Shown piece after piece: positions 54,401 to 63,844 of a stretch of DNA of 64,000 nt. The DNA is taken from contig JAQSYO010000010.1 in assembly GCA_029256105.1 (NCBI GenBank), positions 1-64,000 of the forward strand, written 5' to 3'. The notes below the pieces were generated by a model that made no database searches, was not told the DNA's origin, and worked only from the letters and a program-made list of their open reading frames with translations. A program made the position numbers and the translations under genes. Position 1 is the stretch's first letter. Each line of letters opens with the position of its first letter. The DNA comes from Herbinix sp. Lineage in GTDB: Bacteria > Bacillota > Clostridia > Lachnospirales > Lachnospiraceae.

Positions 54401-55778
54401 GGATCAACCAGGGGATGCGCCAAACGGAGGACAAACTGCGTTCCGTTTTGACGAAAAGCATTGGGTACTTTCTACGCCGCTTAAGACCGGAGATGTTCTC
54501 AAGATTCAAAAATCAGGAGATAGCTTGGTATATGGTGTTGACTTTGTTGAAGTTGAACCAATTCCATCCCAAATAACACAGCCTGCTAACGCATTATCTG
54601 TAATCTCCTATGGAGCAACTGCGAATGACAGCACAGATGACCTTGCAGCCTTCACTGCTTGTGTTAACGCAGCAGCAGCCCAAGGAAAGATTGTATATAT
54701 ACCGGCGGGTACGTTTAACTTGAACAACATGTGGGTAATCGGTACAGTTGCAAATCCGCTTTCTAACCTGACGATTACAGGAGCTGGTATGTGGTATACA
54801 AACTTGCAGTTTACTAACGCGAACTCATCAAGTGGTGGCATATCTCTTAGAATGGCAGCAACAGGTAAATTGGATTTCAGCAACGTATATATTAATTCAA
54901 ATCTAAGGTCGCGTTATGGTCAAAATGCAATATACAAGTGCTTTATGGATAACTTTGGTACAAACTCTAAGATTCATGATTTCTGGGAAGAGCATTTTGA
55001 GTGCGGCTTCTGGGTTGGAGACTACGCTCATACACCAGCAATCCCGGCAGATGGACTTCTTATTGAAAATGGTCGTATCAGAAATAATTTGGCTGACGGT
55101 GCAAACTTCTGCCAAGGAACAAAGAATTCCACAGTTCGTAACTGTAGCGTGAGAAATAACGGTGACGACGGATTAGCAATGTGGCCTGATTCTACTATGG
55201 GTGCGCCAATGGAAGTAAACAACTCCTTCCTGTACAACACAATAGAAAACAATTGGCGTGCAGCAGCTATCGCAATCTTCGGCGGTTCCGGGCACCAAGC
55301 AAGATTTAACTATGTCAAGGACTGCTTTATGGGTTCAGGGATCAGATTAAATACAGTATTCCCAGGTTATCATTTTGAGAATAACACAGGAATCACCTTC
55401 TCAGACACTACTATAATAAATTCCGGTACCAGCAAGGATTGTTACAACGGAGAACGTGGTGCCATCGATTTGGAAGCTTCCAATACAAGTATAAGGAATA
55501 TTACCTTTGAAAACATCGATATCATCAATTCCCAAAGAGATGCAATACAGTTCGGATATGGCGGAGGCTTCAGTGGTATCTTATTCAGGAACATAACGAT
55601 TGATGGTACAGGAAAAGATGCAATCACAACCTCAAGATTCTCAGCGCCGCATTTAGGTACGGCTATTTACACTTATACGAACAATGGAGCGGCAACGTTC
55701 ACCAATCTTGTTACAAGAAATATTGAAGCAACCCCAATTAATCTGATTATGAATGGTTTTGTAGCTACATTTAACTAA
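51462..55778 (+). CDS. Secreted GH87-like alpha-glucanase with F5/8-type, six CARDB and CBM-like domains
   Basis: A 1438-aa secreted enzyme. Signal peptide 1-31 (TLVLVLVFTLTQLLAF, cleavage after AYA). A discoidin-like F5/8 type C domain (~32-165) is followed by six CARDB repeats (~170-866), each starting PDLIVTDIT or similar. Then a carbohydrate-binding module (~874-1025; TRYESEDAAIGGGAV) and a right-handed beta-helix catalytic domain (~1040-1438) with LSVISYGATANDSTDDLAAF and VRNNGDDGLAMW, whose Asp1235-Asp1236 fit the GH87 (mycodextranase/alpha-1,3-glucanase) active site. It likely degrades fungal or biofilm alpha-glucan outside the cell. The ATG follows GGAGG. Its base composition is richer in GC than the flanks, suggesting transfer. 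Confidence 0.82.
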   Translation: MRKGLKKCTTLVLVLVFTLTQLLAFNPPAYAADSANLALGKTISASSVQQTYVATNANDGNVDSYWEGATGTYPNTLTVDLGSTASVYKVVLKLNPSWETRTQNLSVLSSIDNVNYTTRVASSTYTFNPSSSNIVTITFTETSARYIQLNFTANSGATGGQVAEFEVNGTATAPTGTPDLIVTDISWSPASPAVGNAMTFSATIKNQGTGATSAGVINGVSFMVDSTQVCWSDNNTGSIAAGESINVTANGGPSGAATWAATSGSHNITAWVDDVNRIAESNESNNQYSENLTVGTVSQPDLIVTDITYSPTSPVVGNAVTFSTVIKNQGTAAGAAGIVAFQVNGTQVATSANSTASIAAGATLTITGNGAWTATSGSHTLTAIADNSNTTIEANESNNNYSENLTIGGGGTPDLIVTDITYTPSSPAVGNAVTFSAVVRNQGTSAGAAGIVAFKVDGTQVTTSANSATSLAAGATLTISATGTWAATNGAHTLDATVDNSNTTVESNEANNSYSEGLTIGSGGGTPDLIVTDITSSPTSPLTGNAVTFSAVVKNQGTGATQVGTIIGVSFSVDGTQVNWSDNTTSSLAAGASVTVTANGGPSGSAIWTATTGNHTVLAWVDDVNRIAETEESNNQYSESMAVTTSPMPDMVITNLTYTPTSTVSGDMVSFTATVKNQGTAAGAAGIVAFAVDGTQVSATANDTTALAVGATKTVTGTWTASGVGSHTATATVDNANTTIEGNETNNTYSASLSISPKPGIDLIITDITWSPSYVTAGNAVTFSAVVKNQGTTAGAAGIVVFKVDGTQVIASTNSTNPIAAGSTLTVIASGTWVAVPGTHTISATADNSNTTLETEEANNSYSVNMSIGSGGRGATVPYTRYESEDAAIGGGAVLRTAPDFNYALTASEASNQKYVELPTSGSYVQWTINQGGAGVDLRFTLPDSADGMGLNGSLDCYVNGTKVQTINLSSYFMYQYFQGDQPGDAPNGGQTAFRFDEKHWVLSTPLKTGDVLKIQKSGDSLVYGVDFVEVEPIPSQITQPANALSVISYGATANDSTDDLAAFTACVNAAAAQGKIVYIPAGTFNLNNMWVIGTVANPLSNLTITGAGMWYTNLQFTNANSSSGGISLRMAATGKLDFSNVYINSNLRSRYGQNAIYKCFMDNFGTNSKIHDFWEEHFECGFWVGDYAHTPAIPADGLLIENGRIRNNLADGANFCQGTKNSTVRNCSVRNNGDDGLAMWPDSTMGAPMEVNNSFLYNTIENNWRAAAIAIFGGSGHQARFNYVKDCFMGSGIRLNTVFPGYHFENNTGITFSDTTIINSGTSKDCYNGERGAIDLEASNTSIRNITFENIDIINSQRDAIQFGYGGGFSGILFRNITIDGTGKDAITTSRFSAPHLGTAIYTYTNNGAATFTNLVTRNIEATPINLIMNGFVATFN

Positions 55779-55819
55779 TCAATAATACAACCTAAGGAAA
55801 AGTTTATTAAACATCCCCC

Positions 55820-55858
55820 AAAAGGCTGCTGACATGCTTAATATGACAGCAGCCTTTT
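55820..55858 (+). terminator. Terminator of the GH87-like gene
   Basis: AAAAGGCTGCTG pairs with CAGCAGCCTTTT around a 15-nt loop. Only four Ts follow directly. The remaining gap to 56348 is AT-rich; a TATAAT near 56193-56198 may be a promoter element, but no -35 is convincing. Confidence 0.8.
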
Positions 55859-56348
55859 ACATGTGTTTTTCAGCGCGTTTTTGTGGCAATATAATAACTG
55901 ATTAAAATAATGACGCTAAATGCTATACCTACTGGGAATATAATGTTTTTATCTAATTATTTCTTTTCTTATAAAATTAACAACTTTTTTATAAGTACAT
56001 CATTTACTAAAGACGGAATCCTGTTCCATTAACTAGAGTTTATTCTTCTATAGAAGATGCTGTTATATTAAGTTTCTTCTAGCGAGAGAATCCTACAATA
56101 GATTAGGTTCTTATATTCCTGGCTATCAGCAAGCAGTTTACAAATATTACAAATAATTAGTATAAATTATAGTAATCGTTATGCTATAATAAATAAGAAA
56201 TAGCTTACAGAAAAAGGATTAATGGTATATAGCTGCTTCTTTATCTATTATGAAACACAAAATAGGTCAGTACATAATAATGATCTTATATATCAACTAT
56301 AATTTGTGACAGAAAAGAATTAATAAAATTAAATAGGAGGACTATAGG

Positions 56349-56762
56349 TTGGCTAAAGTCAAGTTTAAAACTATGTCTAAAAAAATTCTCTTTCAGTTAC
56401 TTTACAGCCTTGTAATGTTTGGACTCGGATATATAATAGCACTACTAATTGCACACCGGTTTAACTATGGTTTAAAAGAAGTTATGTTATCGGAAGGTCT
56501 TATATTAATTTTAATTGGAGCATTGCTTTCGCCGAAAAGTAATAATCCTATTATTAATCTACAGGGAGTTGGACAACGAAATGCTAACGCAATTTCATAC
56601 CAAGATCTTGAAGTCACAAGACAGGAACAAGAGATGGAGAGAGCTTCCGCGGATTATTATAAAAATTATTTCAGGCACAATGTTGTTAAATCTGTATTCA
56701 GTAATTTAACCTTTCTTTTTACTGGAATTATTATAATAATATTCTCATTAAATATATTATAG
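56349..56762 (+). CDS. Hypothetical membrane protein with TM pairs at both ends
   Basis: I do not recognise the family. 137 aa with two N-terminal TM helices (ILFQLLYSLVMFGLGYIIALLIA and VMLSEGLILILIGALL), a soluble central segment rich in Asn/Gln/Glu, and a C-terminal TM helix (FLFTGIIIIIFSLNIL). The start is TTG 56349, supported by AGGAGG eight bases upstream; an in-frame ATG at 56373 lacks a ribosome site. It stands alone, followed by a terminator. Confidence 0.65.
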   Translation: MAKVKFKTMSKKILFQLLYSLVMFGLGYIIALLIAHRFNYGLKEVMLSEGLILILIGALLSPKSNNPIINLQGVGQRNANAISYQDLEVTRQEQEMERASADYYKNYFRHNVVKSVFSNLTFLFTGIIIIIFSLNIL

Positions 56763-56944
56763 CGGCGTTAAGTACTTGAGCATGGCTATTATTAAATAGT
56801 AGCAATTGATAAAAGGTTGTAGCAATTAGTAAACTATACCATAAAATTTATGAAAATACCTTTAATGTAAGTATAGATGTCTACCCAGGAGTACCAATTT
56901 AGTATTAATTAGGAGCTATTATATAATAAAATAATGCCAATATG

Positions 56945-56988
56945 AAAAACCTATCCCTTATCTATACTACTGAAATGGATAGGTTTTT
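56945..56988 (+). terminator. Terminator after the small membrane protein gene
   Basis: AAAAACCTATCC pairs perfectly with GGATAGGTTTTT around a 20-nt loop. The rest of the 56763-57225 gap holds a candidate promoter and nothing else recognised. Confidence 0.8.
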
Positions 56989-57150
56989 ACGATCAAAGCT
57001 ATTATAAAATTACTGTAAAATAAATTTTTAAAAATGAAATATAAAAGTTATCTCATTTGGAGAGATTATGTAAGGAGAAGCATGGCATAGTTCATTTCAT
57101 TATAAACGGTAAATTGTTAGGAAACCAAACCTCACCGAATAATAAAAACC

Positions 57151-57180
57151 TTGTAAATTTTGGAATAATGGTGGTACAAT
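57151..57180 (+). promoter_or_regulatory. Likely sigma-A promoter of the 87-aa membrane protein gene
   Basis: TTGTAA and TACAAT are separated by 18 nt; transcription would start near 57187, some 40 nt before the start codon. Confidence 0.5.
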
Positions 57181-57225
57181 AAAGGTGAAGCAATGGGTTT
57201 CTGTAGCATGATTGGAGGTATTCAC

Positions 57226-57489
57226 TTGAGAAGACAATATGATATGTTACATGCAATTATATTGCTTTTATTTCTTATCATTGCGAACTTCATAGATAAT
57301 GCAATAATCAAAGGGATACTGCTGTTGCTATTTTCTGCGGTATTAATGATTAACACCGCCATGAAGTTAAAGTCAAAAAAGGACAAAAAATTTAGTAGTA
57401 AAATCTTTTATTATGTGCTGTTACTTTTGAATATGCTGCTTGCAGCAGGTGCAATATATGCTATTGTACTTTCTATAATTGAGGCATAA
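57226..57489 (+). CDS. Small hypothetical three-TM membrane protein
   Basis: An unrecognised 87-aa protein with three hydrophobic segments: MLHAIILLLFLIIANFI, IIKGILLLLFSAVLMIN and YYVLLLLNMLLAAGAIYAIV. A lysine-rich loop (KLKSKKDKKFSSK) separates the last two. The start is TTG 57226, with GGAGG seven bases upstream; the longer reading to 57193 precedes that ribosome site. It lies 190 nt before glpK, across an AT-rich stretch with three copies of AATAAGTTTATAAC-like sequence. Confidence 0.65.
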   Translation: MRRQYDMLHAIILLLFLIIANFIDNAIIKGILLLLFSAVLMINTAMKLKSKKDKKFSSKIFYYVLLLLNMLLAAGAIYAIVLSIIEA

Positions 57490-57678
57490 TAAGTTTATAA
57501 CTAATAAGTTTATAACGAAATAAGTTATAACTTAGTATGCATATATGTATATAAGTGTATAAAATATAAGTGTTTAAAATATAGGTATCAGGTATATAAG
57601 CTAATAAGGATGTAAGTATATTATTTTACAGGTGAATTGCTCTGCCAGTTCATCTTGTATAGAAACGGGGATCGGCAA

Positions 57679-59169
57679 ATGAAACAATATGTAATGGCGC
57701 TCGACCAGGGCACTACCAGTTCAAGATGCATCATTTTTGATAAACAGGGAAAGATGAAAAGCGTTGCACAGAAGGAATTTACACAGATTTATCCGAAGCC
57801 CGGCTGGGTGGAGCATGATCCTATGGAGATCTGGTCCTCGCAGATATCCGTTGCGACAGAAGCAATGGCAAAGCTAGGAATAAACGCAGAGGAGATCGCC
57901 TCCATTGGTATAACTAACCAAAGAGAAACTACAATTGTATGGAATAAGAGAACAGGGCAGCCTGTGTATAATGCGATTGTATGGCAATGCAGAAGAACCT
58001 CAGATATGATAGACGATTTAAAGGCGAAGGGCTACGAAGCTTATATTAAGGATAGAACCGGATTAATCCCGGATGCTTATTTCTCGGGTACGAAGATTAA
58101 GTGGATATTAGATCAGGTTCCGGGTGCAAGAGAAGCGGCTAAGGCAGGAGAACTACTATTTGGAACGGTAGACACCTGGATTATATGGAATTTAACGAAG
58201 GGGAAAACCTTTGTTACAGATTATACGAACGCTTCCCGAACGATGCTTTTTGATATTAAGAAGCTTGTTTGGGATATGAAAATATTAGAAGAATTAGATA
58301 TACCAATTGGGATGTTACCTGAAGTAAAGCCTTCGAGTTATGTTTATGGACATTCAGACCGTGCATTATTCGGAGAAGAGATTCCGATCGCAGGAGCGGC
58401 AGGGGATCAGCAGGCAGCGTTATTTGGGCAATGTTGCTTTACCAAGGGTGAAGTTAAGAATACGTATGGTACCGGATGCTTTCTACTAATGAATACCGGT
58501 AATGAGGTAATCGAATCAAAACATGGTTTACTTACAACAATAGCGGCAAGTACAGGTTCAGAAGCGCAATATGCACTAGAGGGTAGTGTATTTGTTGCAG
58601 GGGCAGCAATACAATGGTTACGGGATGAACTTCAATTAATCCGAACCGCGGCAGAAAGTGAAAAATATGCGTTGCAGGTAGCAGATACGAATGGTGTCTA
58701 TGTGGTTCCGGCGTTTGCAGGTCTTGGGGCACCCTATTGGGATCAATATGCCAGAGGTGCGATTGTAGGAATAACCCGTGGTTGCAATAGAGACCATATC
58801 ATTCGTGCCACACTAGAAGCGATTGCTTATCAAACCCACGATGTATTAAAGGCGATGGAAGGAGATTCCGGGGTCAACCTAAAGTCACTTAAGGTAGACG
58901 GAGGAGCTTGCGCAAATCATTTCCTGATGCAGTTCCAGGCAGACATCTTAAATACGACAGTACATAAACCCGAATGTATTGAGACAACCGCACTTGGGGC
59001 AGCTTATCTTGCAGGATTGGCGGTTGGTTTTTGGAAGGACAAGGAAGAAATCCAAAGAAACTGGGCACTTGCAGAGACGTTTCTTCCTAATATGGTGATT
59101 GAAAAGAGAGATGCCTTGATTAATGGATGGAAGAAGGCAGTAAAACGTTCATTTGCATGGGAAGACTAA
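57679..59169 (+). CDS. glpK: Glycerol kinase
   Basis: Phosphorylates glycerol to sn-glycerol 3-phosphate with ATP. FGGY-family motifs: [10 protein letters not shown] (residues ~6-15), GITNQRET, the glycerol-site region [23 protein letters not shown] and the C-terminal [17 protein letters not shown]. At 497 aa from ATG 57679 it has the standard length; the longer ORF to 57637 adds a tail not found in the family. The ribosome site (GGGGAT) is modest. A rhomboid gene follows after 23 nt. No glycerol facilitator or glpD is present here. Confidence 0.96.
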   Translation: MKQYVMALDQGTTSSRCIIFDKQGKMKSVAQKEFTQIYPKPGWVEHDPMEIWSSQISVATEAMAKLGINAEEIASIGITNQRETTIVWNKRTGQPVYNAIVWQCRRTSDMIDDLKAKGYEAYIKDRTGLIPDAYFSGTKIKWILDQVPGAREAAKAGELLFGTVDTWIIWNLTKGKTFVTDYTNASRTMLFDIKKLVWDMKILEELDIPIGMLPEVKPSSYVYGHSDRALFGEEIPIAGAAGDQQAALFGQCCFTKGEVKNTYGTGCFLLMNTGNEVIESKHGLLTTIAASTGSEAQYALEGSVFVAGAAIQWLRDELQLIRTAAESEKYALQVADTNGVYVVPAFAGLGAPYWDQYARGAIVGITRGCNRDHIIRATLEAIAYQTHDVLKAMEGDSGVNLKSLKVDGGACANHFLMQFQADILNTTVHKPECIETTALGAAYLAGLAVGFWKDKEEIQRNWALAETFLPNMVIEKRDALINGWKKAVKRSFAWED

Positions 59170-59192
59170 GTTAAGTAAAGGACAAATCAAAG

Positions 59193-60314
59193 ATGGTAGA
59201 AGACAGACTAAGTAGCAGCTTAACAAACAGGGGCTATCGGAGAATAGATTCAAATTCACAGGGTATATATTTATTCTGTCATACAGAAGAGCAGGACCTT
59301 GTCGTTGTATCTGTAATGGAAGCAAGGAATGGTACGGAATTTACACAGGCGCAATACAAGCATATATTGGAACAGATTAAAACCACTTTTTTGAATTCTC
59401 ATCCGTATCGAACACAGCTCTTAAGTCTAGTGCTTACGCAATTCCCGGATCGGGTGAAGCACTTTTGTACTGAGATAGAAGAGAATGCCCATTGGATTAT
59501 GGATACTAGTTATAACCGTTTAATTATATATGAAAATCAGCCGACCGATGTTGCTGGACTTAGGGAGACAATAGAACAGCTTCTCGAAGAAGAACAAAAA
59601 CAACGATTGTTGGACAATAGCTCTGCCACTTATAATCAATACAACCAAGTACAAAAAACAGATACAATACAGGGATTTGCCTCCAGTCAGTTTAAGGTTT
59701 TCACCCTGATGAATACAATTATTATCGGGATTAACATCATAGCTTTTCTCGTGATGCATTATACCGGTGCTTTTGGTGGTGAAGATCAAATGTTATCCAA
59801 AGGAGCCCTATCCTGGTATTTTGTTAAGGAAGAAAAAGAATATTATCGAATCATTACCTCGATGTTTATGCATGCTGATTGGAGTCATTTGATTAATAAT
59901 ATGATTGTTCTGCTATTCGTGGGATACAATCTGGAACGAGCGGCAGGAAAGTTCCGATATCTTTTCATTTATTTCGCTTCGGGAATTCTTGCAGGGATTA
60001 CTTCAATCGGTTATAATATGTGGAAAGACAATGCAGAATTATCCTATGGGCATTCCGTATTCTCGATTGGAGCCTCCGGTGCTATCTTTGGTGTTGTAGG
60101 TGCTATGCTCTTAATTGTAATCGTGAATAGAGGTCGGCTGGAGGATATTAGTACACGGCAAATGGTTTTATTCGTGGTATTCACTCTTTACGGAGGACTT
60201 GCAAATGCAAGGATTGACCAAGCAGCCCATGTAGGAGGTTTTTTGGCAGGTTTGCTACTCGCAGCCATTTTATATCGTAGGCCAAAAAGCACGAGAGCAA
60301 CGATAGAAGTATGA
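59193..60314 (+). CDS. Rhomboid family intramembrane serine protease
   Basis: A 373-aa protein with a soluble N-terminal domain of ~170 residues and a rhomboid core of six to seven TM helices. HADWSHLINNMIVLL is the rhomboid HxxxHxxxN motif, the nucleophile Ser lies in GASGAIFG (near residue 295), and the partner His is in DQAAHVGGFLAG (near 345). It cleaves TM segments of client membrane proteins, which are unknown. It starts 23 nt after glpK, with AAAGGAC upstream, and is probably co-transcribed with it. Confidence 0.93.
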   Translation: MVEDRLSSSLTNRGYRRIDSNSQGIYLFCHTEEQDLVVVSVMEARNGTEFTQAQYKHILEQIKTTFLNSHPYRTQLLSLVLTQFPDRVKHFCTEIEENAHWIMDTSYNRLIIYENQPTDVAGLRETIEQLLEEEQKQRLLDNSSATYNQYNQVQKTDTIQGFASSQFKVFTLMNTIIIGINIIAFLVMHYTGAFGGEDQMLSKGALSWYFVKEEKEYYRIITSMFMHADWSHLINNMIVLLFVGYNLERAAGKFRYLFIYFASGILAGITSIGYNMWKDNAELSYGHSVFSIGASGAIFGVVGAMLLIVIVNRGRLEDISTRQMVLFVVFTLYGGLANARIDQAAHVGGFLAGLLLAAILYRRPKSTRATIEV

Positions 60315-60385
60315 CGAATTAAGATTAATAATACTAGGAATACTATCCAGGAAAGCTTGCGAATGGCAGGAGGAGAGGTTATTGC

Positions 60386-61387
60386 ATGAAAATTAATATC
60401 TATTATGGTGGCAGGGGATTAATTGAGGATCCGACACTTTATGTAATGAGTAAGCTTACAACCGTATTGGAAGAGCTCAGAGTTACAGTGACCAGATACA
60501 ACCTCTATGAAGAGAAGAATTCAATCAATATGCTACCTATGACACTGAAGGAAGCAGATGGCGTAATATTAGCTACCACGGTTGAGTGGATGGGAATTGG
60601 CGGACTGATGCAGCAGTTTTTGGATGCCTGCTGGCTTTATGCAGATAAGGATAAGCTAAGTAAATTATATATGCTACCAATCGTTATTGCCAATACCTAC
60701 GGGGAGAGAGATGCAGAGCTGACTCTTATTAAGGCCTGGGAGATGCTTGGCGGAATGCCCTGTAACGGTTTAAGTGCTTATGTTGAGGATCATGTTGACT
60801 TTGAGACAAATTCGGATTATGCAGGAATTATTGAGAAAAGAGCAGAAACTTATTATAGGACAATTCATCAGAAGACAAAGCTGCTTCCAACTAGTAATAC
60901 TGCGATTAAATTAAATGTGCTGAGAAGCAATTCGATTGTGCTGACGCCACAAGAAAGCGAGCAATTATCCGTATATGTATCCGATGATACGTATGTGAAG
61001 AAGCAGAAAGAGGATATTGAAGAACTGACACAATTATTTAAGGAAATGCTCGATACAAACAATGACGGTGAGTCAGGACAGGAGTTTATTAAGAATTTGA
61101 AGGATAATTTCCACCCGCTGGACGACTTTACAGCGTCTTACTCCATTAATTTATCCGATACGAAGAAGACGTTGGTTGTGGAAATAAATAATAAGCGCCT
61201 CAAATGCTATTACGGTGAGAAACCCGATGCGGAGGTTGTGGCGAAAACAACACACAGCGTTATGAATAAATTGGTTCTTGGCCGAATAACCTTTCAAGGC
61301 GCATTTATGTCGGGAGAATTAACGGCGAAAGGTAACTTTAAGACACTTCGTACCTTTGATCAGGTATTTCAATTTAATATACTGTAA
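60386..61387 (+). CDS. Flavodoxin-like domain fused to SCP2-like domain
   Basis: A 333-aa protein. Residues ~1-170 resemble NADPH-dependent FMN reductase/flavodoxin-like folds (MKINIYYGGRG, ADGVILATTVEWMGIGGLMQQFLD, MLPIVIANTYGERDAELTLIKAWEMLGG split here as IVIANTYGERDAE and LIKAWEMLGG). After a charged linker (~210-235) the C-terminal ~100 residues resemble an SCP2 sterol/lipid-binding domain (LVVEINNKRLKCYYGEKPDA, LVLGRITFQGAFMSGELTAKG given only in part: GRITFQGAFMSGELTAKG, FKTLRTFDQVF). The combination is uncommon to me. The ATG has AGGAGGAGAGG upstream. It ends three bases from the convergent kinase gene. Confidence 0.65.
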   Translation: MKINIYYGGRGLIEDPTLYVMSKLTTVLEELRVTVTRYNLYEEKNSINMLPMTLKEADGVILATTVEWMGIGGLMQQFLDACWLYADKDKLSKLYMLPIVIANTYGERDAELTLIKAWEMLGGMPCNGLSAYVEDHVDFETNSDYAGIIEKRAETYYRTIHQKTKLLPTSNTAIKLNVLRSNSIVLTPQESEQLSVYVSDDTYVKKQKEDIEELTQLFKEMLDTNNDGESGQEFIKNLKDNFHPLDDFTASYSINLSDTKKTLVVEINNKRLKCYYGEKPDAEVVAKTTHSVMNKLVLGRITFQGAFMSGELTAKGNFKTLRTFDQVFQFNIL

Positions 61388-61390
61388 CCC

Positions 61391-62143
61391 TTATACAGGC
61401 AAGAGGATGGTAAAGGTAGTTAAATTTTCAGAGGAATCTACACTGACGCTGCCATAATGAAGATCGATAACTTTCTTCACAAGAGCGAGCCCTACACCGG
61501 TGCCACCTTTCTTATAGGTTACAAAAGGAACAAAGATATTCTCGATGACCTCCTCCGGAATTAGCTGACCATTATTACTGATTTGTATGGAAAGTTTCGA
61601 AGGAGTTGGATCTATCTCAGGCAAATAGGCAAGGTTAATATGTACGAAATTACCTGGAACGGTAGCTTCAAAAGCATTTTTAATTAAATTAGAAAAACTT
61701 TGCTTTAGCTTTATTGCATCACAACAATAATTAGTGAAATATTCTTCACATGCAGGATCGAGGGTAAGAGATAATTCTATCTGCTGACTGTAAGCCTGTG
61801 GCATAAAACTGCGAATGATATTATTAAGGAGTGTTATTAAGTTTGTATCCTCCTTATGGATATAATTACAGGTATTTAAAAGGGAAGCATCTGCCATGAT
61901 ATGATCCATATCGTTAATTAGGTCTTGCATTTGATCCCAATATTTATATTCTTTTGCTTCCGGATGTTTGAGTTCGATATATTGTATGGTACCCTTAAGT
62001 AGGGATAATGGATTACGAAGCTCATGCACAAACATGGAGGTTGTTCTCTTATTATCGGCAATGACGGTAGCAATCATTGTTTCAAATTCGGGATTGGATT
62101 TAACCATGCGGGCAAGAGTATCACTGTTTGCTTCTGAAAACAT
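61391..62143 (-). CDS. Soluble sensor histidine kinase without a sensor domain
   Basis: A 250-aa cytosolic kinase. Residues 1-30 form a short helix; the HisKA region has FVHELRNPLSLLKGT with the phospho-acceptor His near 40. The catalytic region keeps the N-box NLIKNAFEA, an NNG in place of the usual DxG (ISNNGQLIPEE), the F-box FVPF and the G2 box GGTGVGLALV. It resembles sporulation-type kinases but has no PAS domain or TM helix, and no response regulator is adjacent. The ATG has GGGAGG upstream. Confidence 0.85.
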   Translation of the reverse strand: MFSEANSDTLARMVKSNPEFETMIATVIADNKRTTSMFVHELRNPLSLLKGTIQYIELKHPEAKEYKYWDQMQDLINDMDHIMADASLLNTCNYIHKEDTNLITLLNNIIRSFMPQAYSQQIELSLTLDPACEEYFTNYCCDAIKLKQSFSNLIKNAFEATVPGNFVHINLAYLPEIDPTPSKLSIQISNNGQLIPEEVIENIFVPFVTYKKGGTGVGLALVKKVIDLHYGSVSVDSSENLTTFTILLPV

Positions 62144-62248
62144 TCGATAGGGCCTCCCTTTTTTATTTATATCATATAGTATAGTATCAAATTATGGGAA
62201 TTTTTACAATAAAAAGAGTGTTACATCAATCGACATGGAGGTGCTATT

Positions 62249-62662
62249 ATGAATAACAATTGTATATTCTGTAAGATTATTGCCGGAGAGATACCCTCGG
62301 CTACTGTGTATGAGGATGAAGATTTTAAAGTAATTATGGATATCTTCCCTGCCGCACACGGACACACAATTATTTTGCCCAAGAAACATAGTGTGAATCT
62401 TTTTGAACTGGAGCAGGATACCGCGGCCAAAGCCTTAGTGGTTGCCCGTAAGGTGGCAATTGCAATGCAAGCAGAGTTAAATTGTGAAGGCATCAATCTT
62501 CTGCAAAACAATGGAGAGGCAGCAGGACAGACGATAAATCATTTTCATATTCATTTAATCCCTAGATTTCATGGAGACCAGATGACAATACCCTGGGTTC
62601 CAGGAAACTATGCAGAGGGACAGGCTGCAGCTTTATCAATTGCAATTGCAGCAAGACTTTAA
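62249..62662 (+). CDS. HIT family protein (Hint-like nucleotide hydrolase)
   Basis: A 137-aa histidine-triad protein. The start NNCIFCKIIAGEIPS is typical of bacterial Hit/HinT, and the triad appears as NHFHIHLIPR near residue 98-107. HinT-type enzymes hydrolyse nucleoside phosphoramidates. The ATG follows GGAGGTG. It is monocistronic, divergent from the kinase gene, and followed by a strong terminator. Confidence 0.95.
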   Translation: MNNNCIFCKIIAGEIPSATVYEDEDFKVIMDIFPAAHGHTIILPKKHSVNLFELEQDTAAKALVVARKVAIAMQAELNCEGINLLQNNGEAAGQTINHFHIHLIPRFHGDQMTIPWVPGNYAEGQAAALSIAIAARL

Positions 62663-62676
62663 TGATTAAATAAAAT

Positions 62677-62755
62677 GCACCGGAGATAACGCCTATAAAC
62701 GAGATGAGCCATAGGGCAAATTTCATAGAGGCTTATATATCCGGTGCTTTTTTTT
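62677..62755. terminator. Terminator between convergent hit and murG
   Basis: GCACCGGA pairs with TCCGGTGC, followed by a T9 run on the plus strand; the other end carries ATTTTATTT on the minus strand. The apical part contains GCCTAT and ATAGGGC, which pair further. Confidence 0.85.
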
Positions 62756-62777
62756 GTTTATAAGAAAGGACTGTTAA

Positions 62778-63842
62778 TTACTTTGCAGTTTCCTTAAACA
62801 GCTTTACTATGGTATCAATGGAATTATTTAATTCACTCTGATTCATGGAATTGATGTAATCCTGCTTTGTCTCCATTACAGTAGTAATGGCATGAAGTAG
62901 GCTACTTAAGCTTAATTCTTCTTCTTTCAGTACAAAGGAATAACCCTGACGTTCAAAGGATTCGGCATTCAAAATCTGATCACCTCGACTGGAGGCTGCC
63001 GGGAGAGGAATTAGTATATTCGGTTTACGCAGGGCAAGAAGCTCACAGATGGCATTGGCTCCGGCTCTTGAGATTACCAGGTCGGAAGCAGCCAACAGAT
63101 CACTTAACTCATTCTTACTGTATTCATATTGCACATATCCGGACATATCGCTTAAGCGTTCGTCCAAATTACCTTTTCCACAAAGATGTATCATCTGATA
63201 ATCCTTAAGTAAAGTCGGTAGCATTCCACGAATTATCTCATTGATTGCTCTGGAGCCACTACTTCCACCGATTATTAAAATCACCGGTTTGTTGGCAGAA
63301 AAACCACAATAATCAAGACCTTTAATCTTATTACCGGAGAAAAGTTCCTTGCGGATTGGAGTACCGGTTAGCACCGCTTTCTCTGCTGGAAGGTATTTCA
63401 AGGTTTCCGGAAAGTTTACACAGATTTTAGCGGCTGAGGGAAGTGCTAGCCGATTGGCTAACCCCGGAGTCATATCGGATTCATGAACGATTACGGGGAT
63501 TTTATGTTTTTTTGCTGCTAATACAACGGGAACTGTTACAAAGCCGCCTTTGGAGAATACGATATCCGGCTTTAACTGTTTAAGTAATTTGCTAGCCTCG
63601 AAATAACCCTTCATTACCTTAAAGGGATCAGAAAAGTTTTTGGGGTCAAAGTATCTTCTTAACTTACCGGAGGAAATTCCATGATAAGGAATATTGTATT
63701 CCTCAATCAGTTTACGTTCAATTCCATCATAAGAACCAATGTACTCAATCTCATAACCCTCTTTTTTTAATTCCGGTAATAATGCGATACATGGAGTTAC
63801 ATGGCCGGCGGTTCCCCCTCCGGTTAATACGATACGTTTCAT
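62778..63842 (-). CDS. murG: MurG: UDP-GlcNAc transferase of peptidoglycan synthesis
   Basis: Adds N-acetylglucosamine to lipid I to make lipid II at the inner face of the membrane. GT28 motifs: [12 protein letters not shown] near residues 5-16, [42 protein letters not shown] and the sugar-nucleotide region [17 protein letters not shown] with [17 protein letters not shown]. From ATG 63842 it is 354 aa, usual length, and GGAGG lies eight bases upstream. The 23 extra codons of the longer ORF overlap the upstream TSCPD gene and are rejected. No other mur genes are nearby. Confidence 0.95.
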   Translation of the reverse strand: MKRIVLTGGGTAGHVTPCIALLPELKKEGYEIEYIGSYDGIERKLIEEYNIPYHGISSGKLRRYFDPKNFSDPFKVMKGYFEASKLLKQLKPDIVFSKGGFVTVPVVLAAKKHKIPVIVHESDMTPGLANRLALPSAAKICVNFPETLKYLPAEKAVLTGTPIRKELFSGNKIKGLDYCGFSANKPVILIIGGSSGSRAINEIIRGMLPTLLKDYQMIHLCGKGNLDERLSDMSGYVQYEYSKNELSDLLAASDLVISRAGANAICELLALRKPNILIPLPAASSRGDQILNAESFERQGYSFVLKEEELSLSSLLHAITTVMETKQDYINSMNQSELNNSIDTIVKLFKETAK

Positions 63843-63844
63843 TC

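Noticed and set aside
61600..61630. Loss of kinase activity from the NNG in place of DxG in the soluble histidine kinase
   Set aside because: An Asn at this position occurs in active kinases of this type, and all other boxes are intact.
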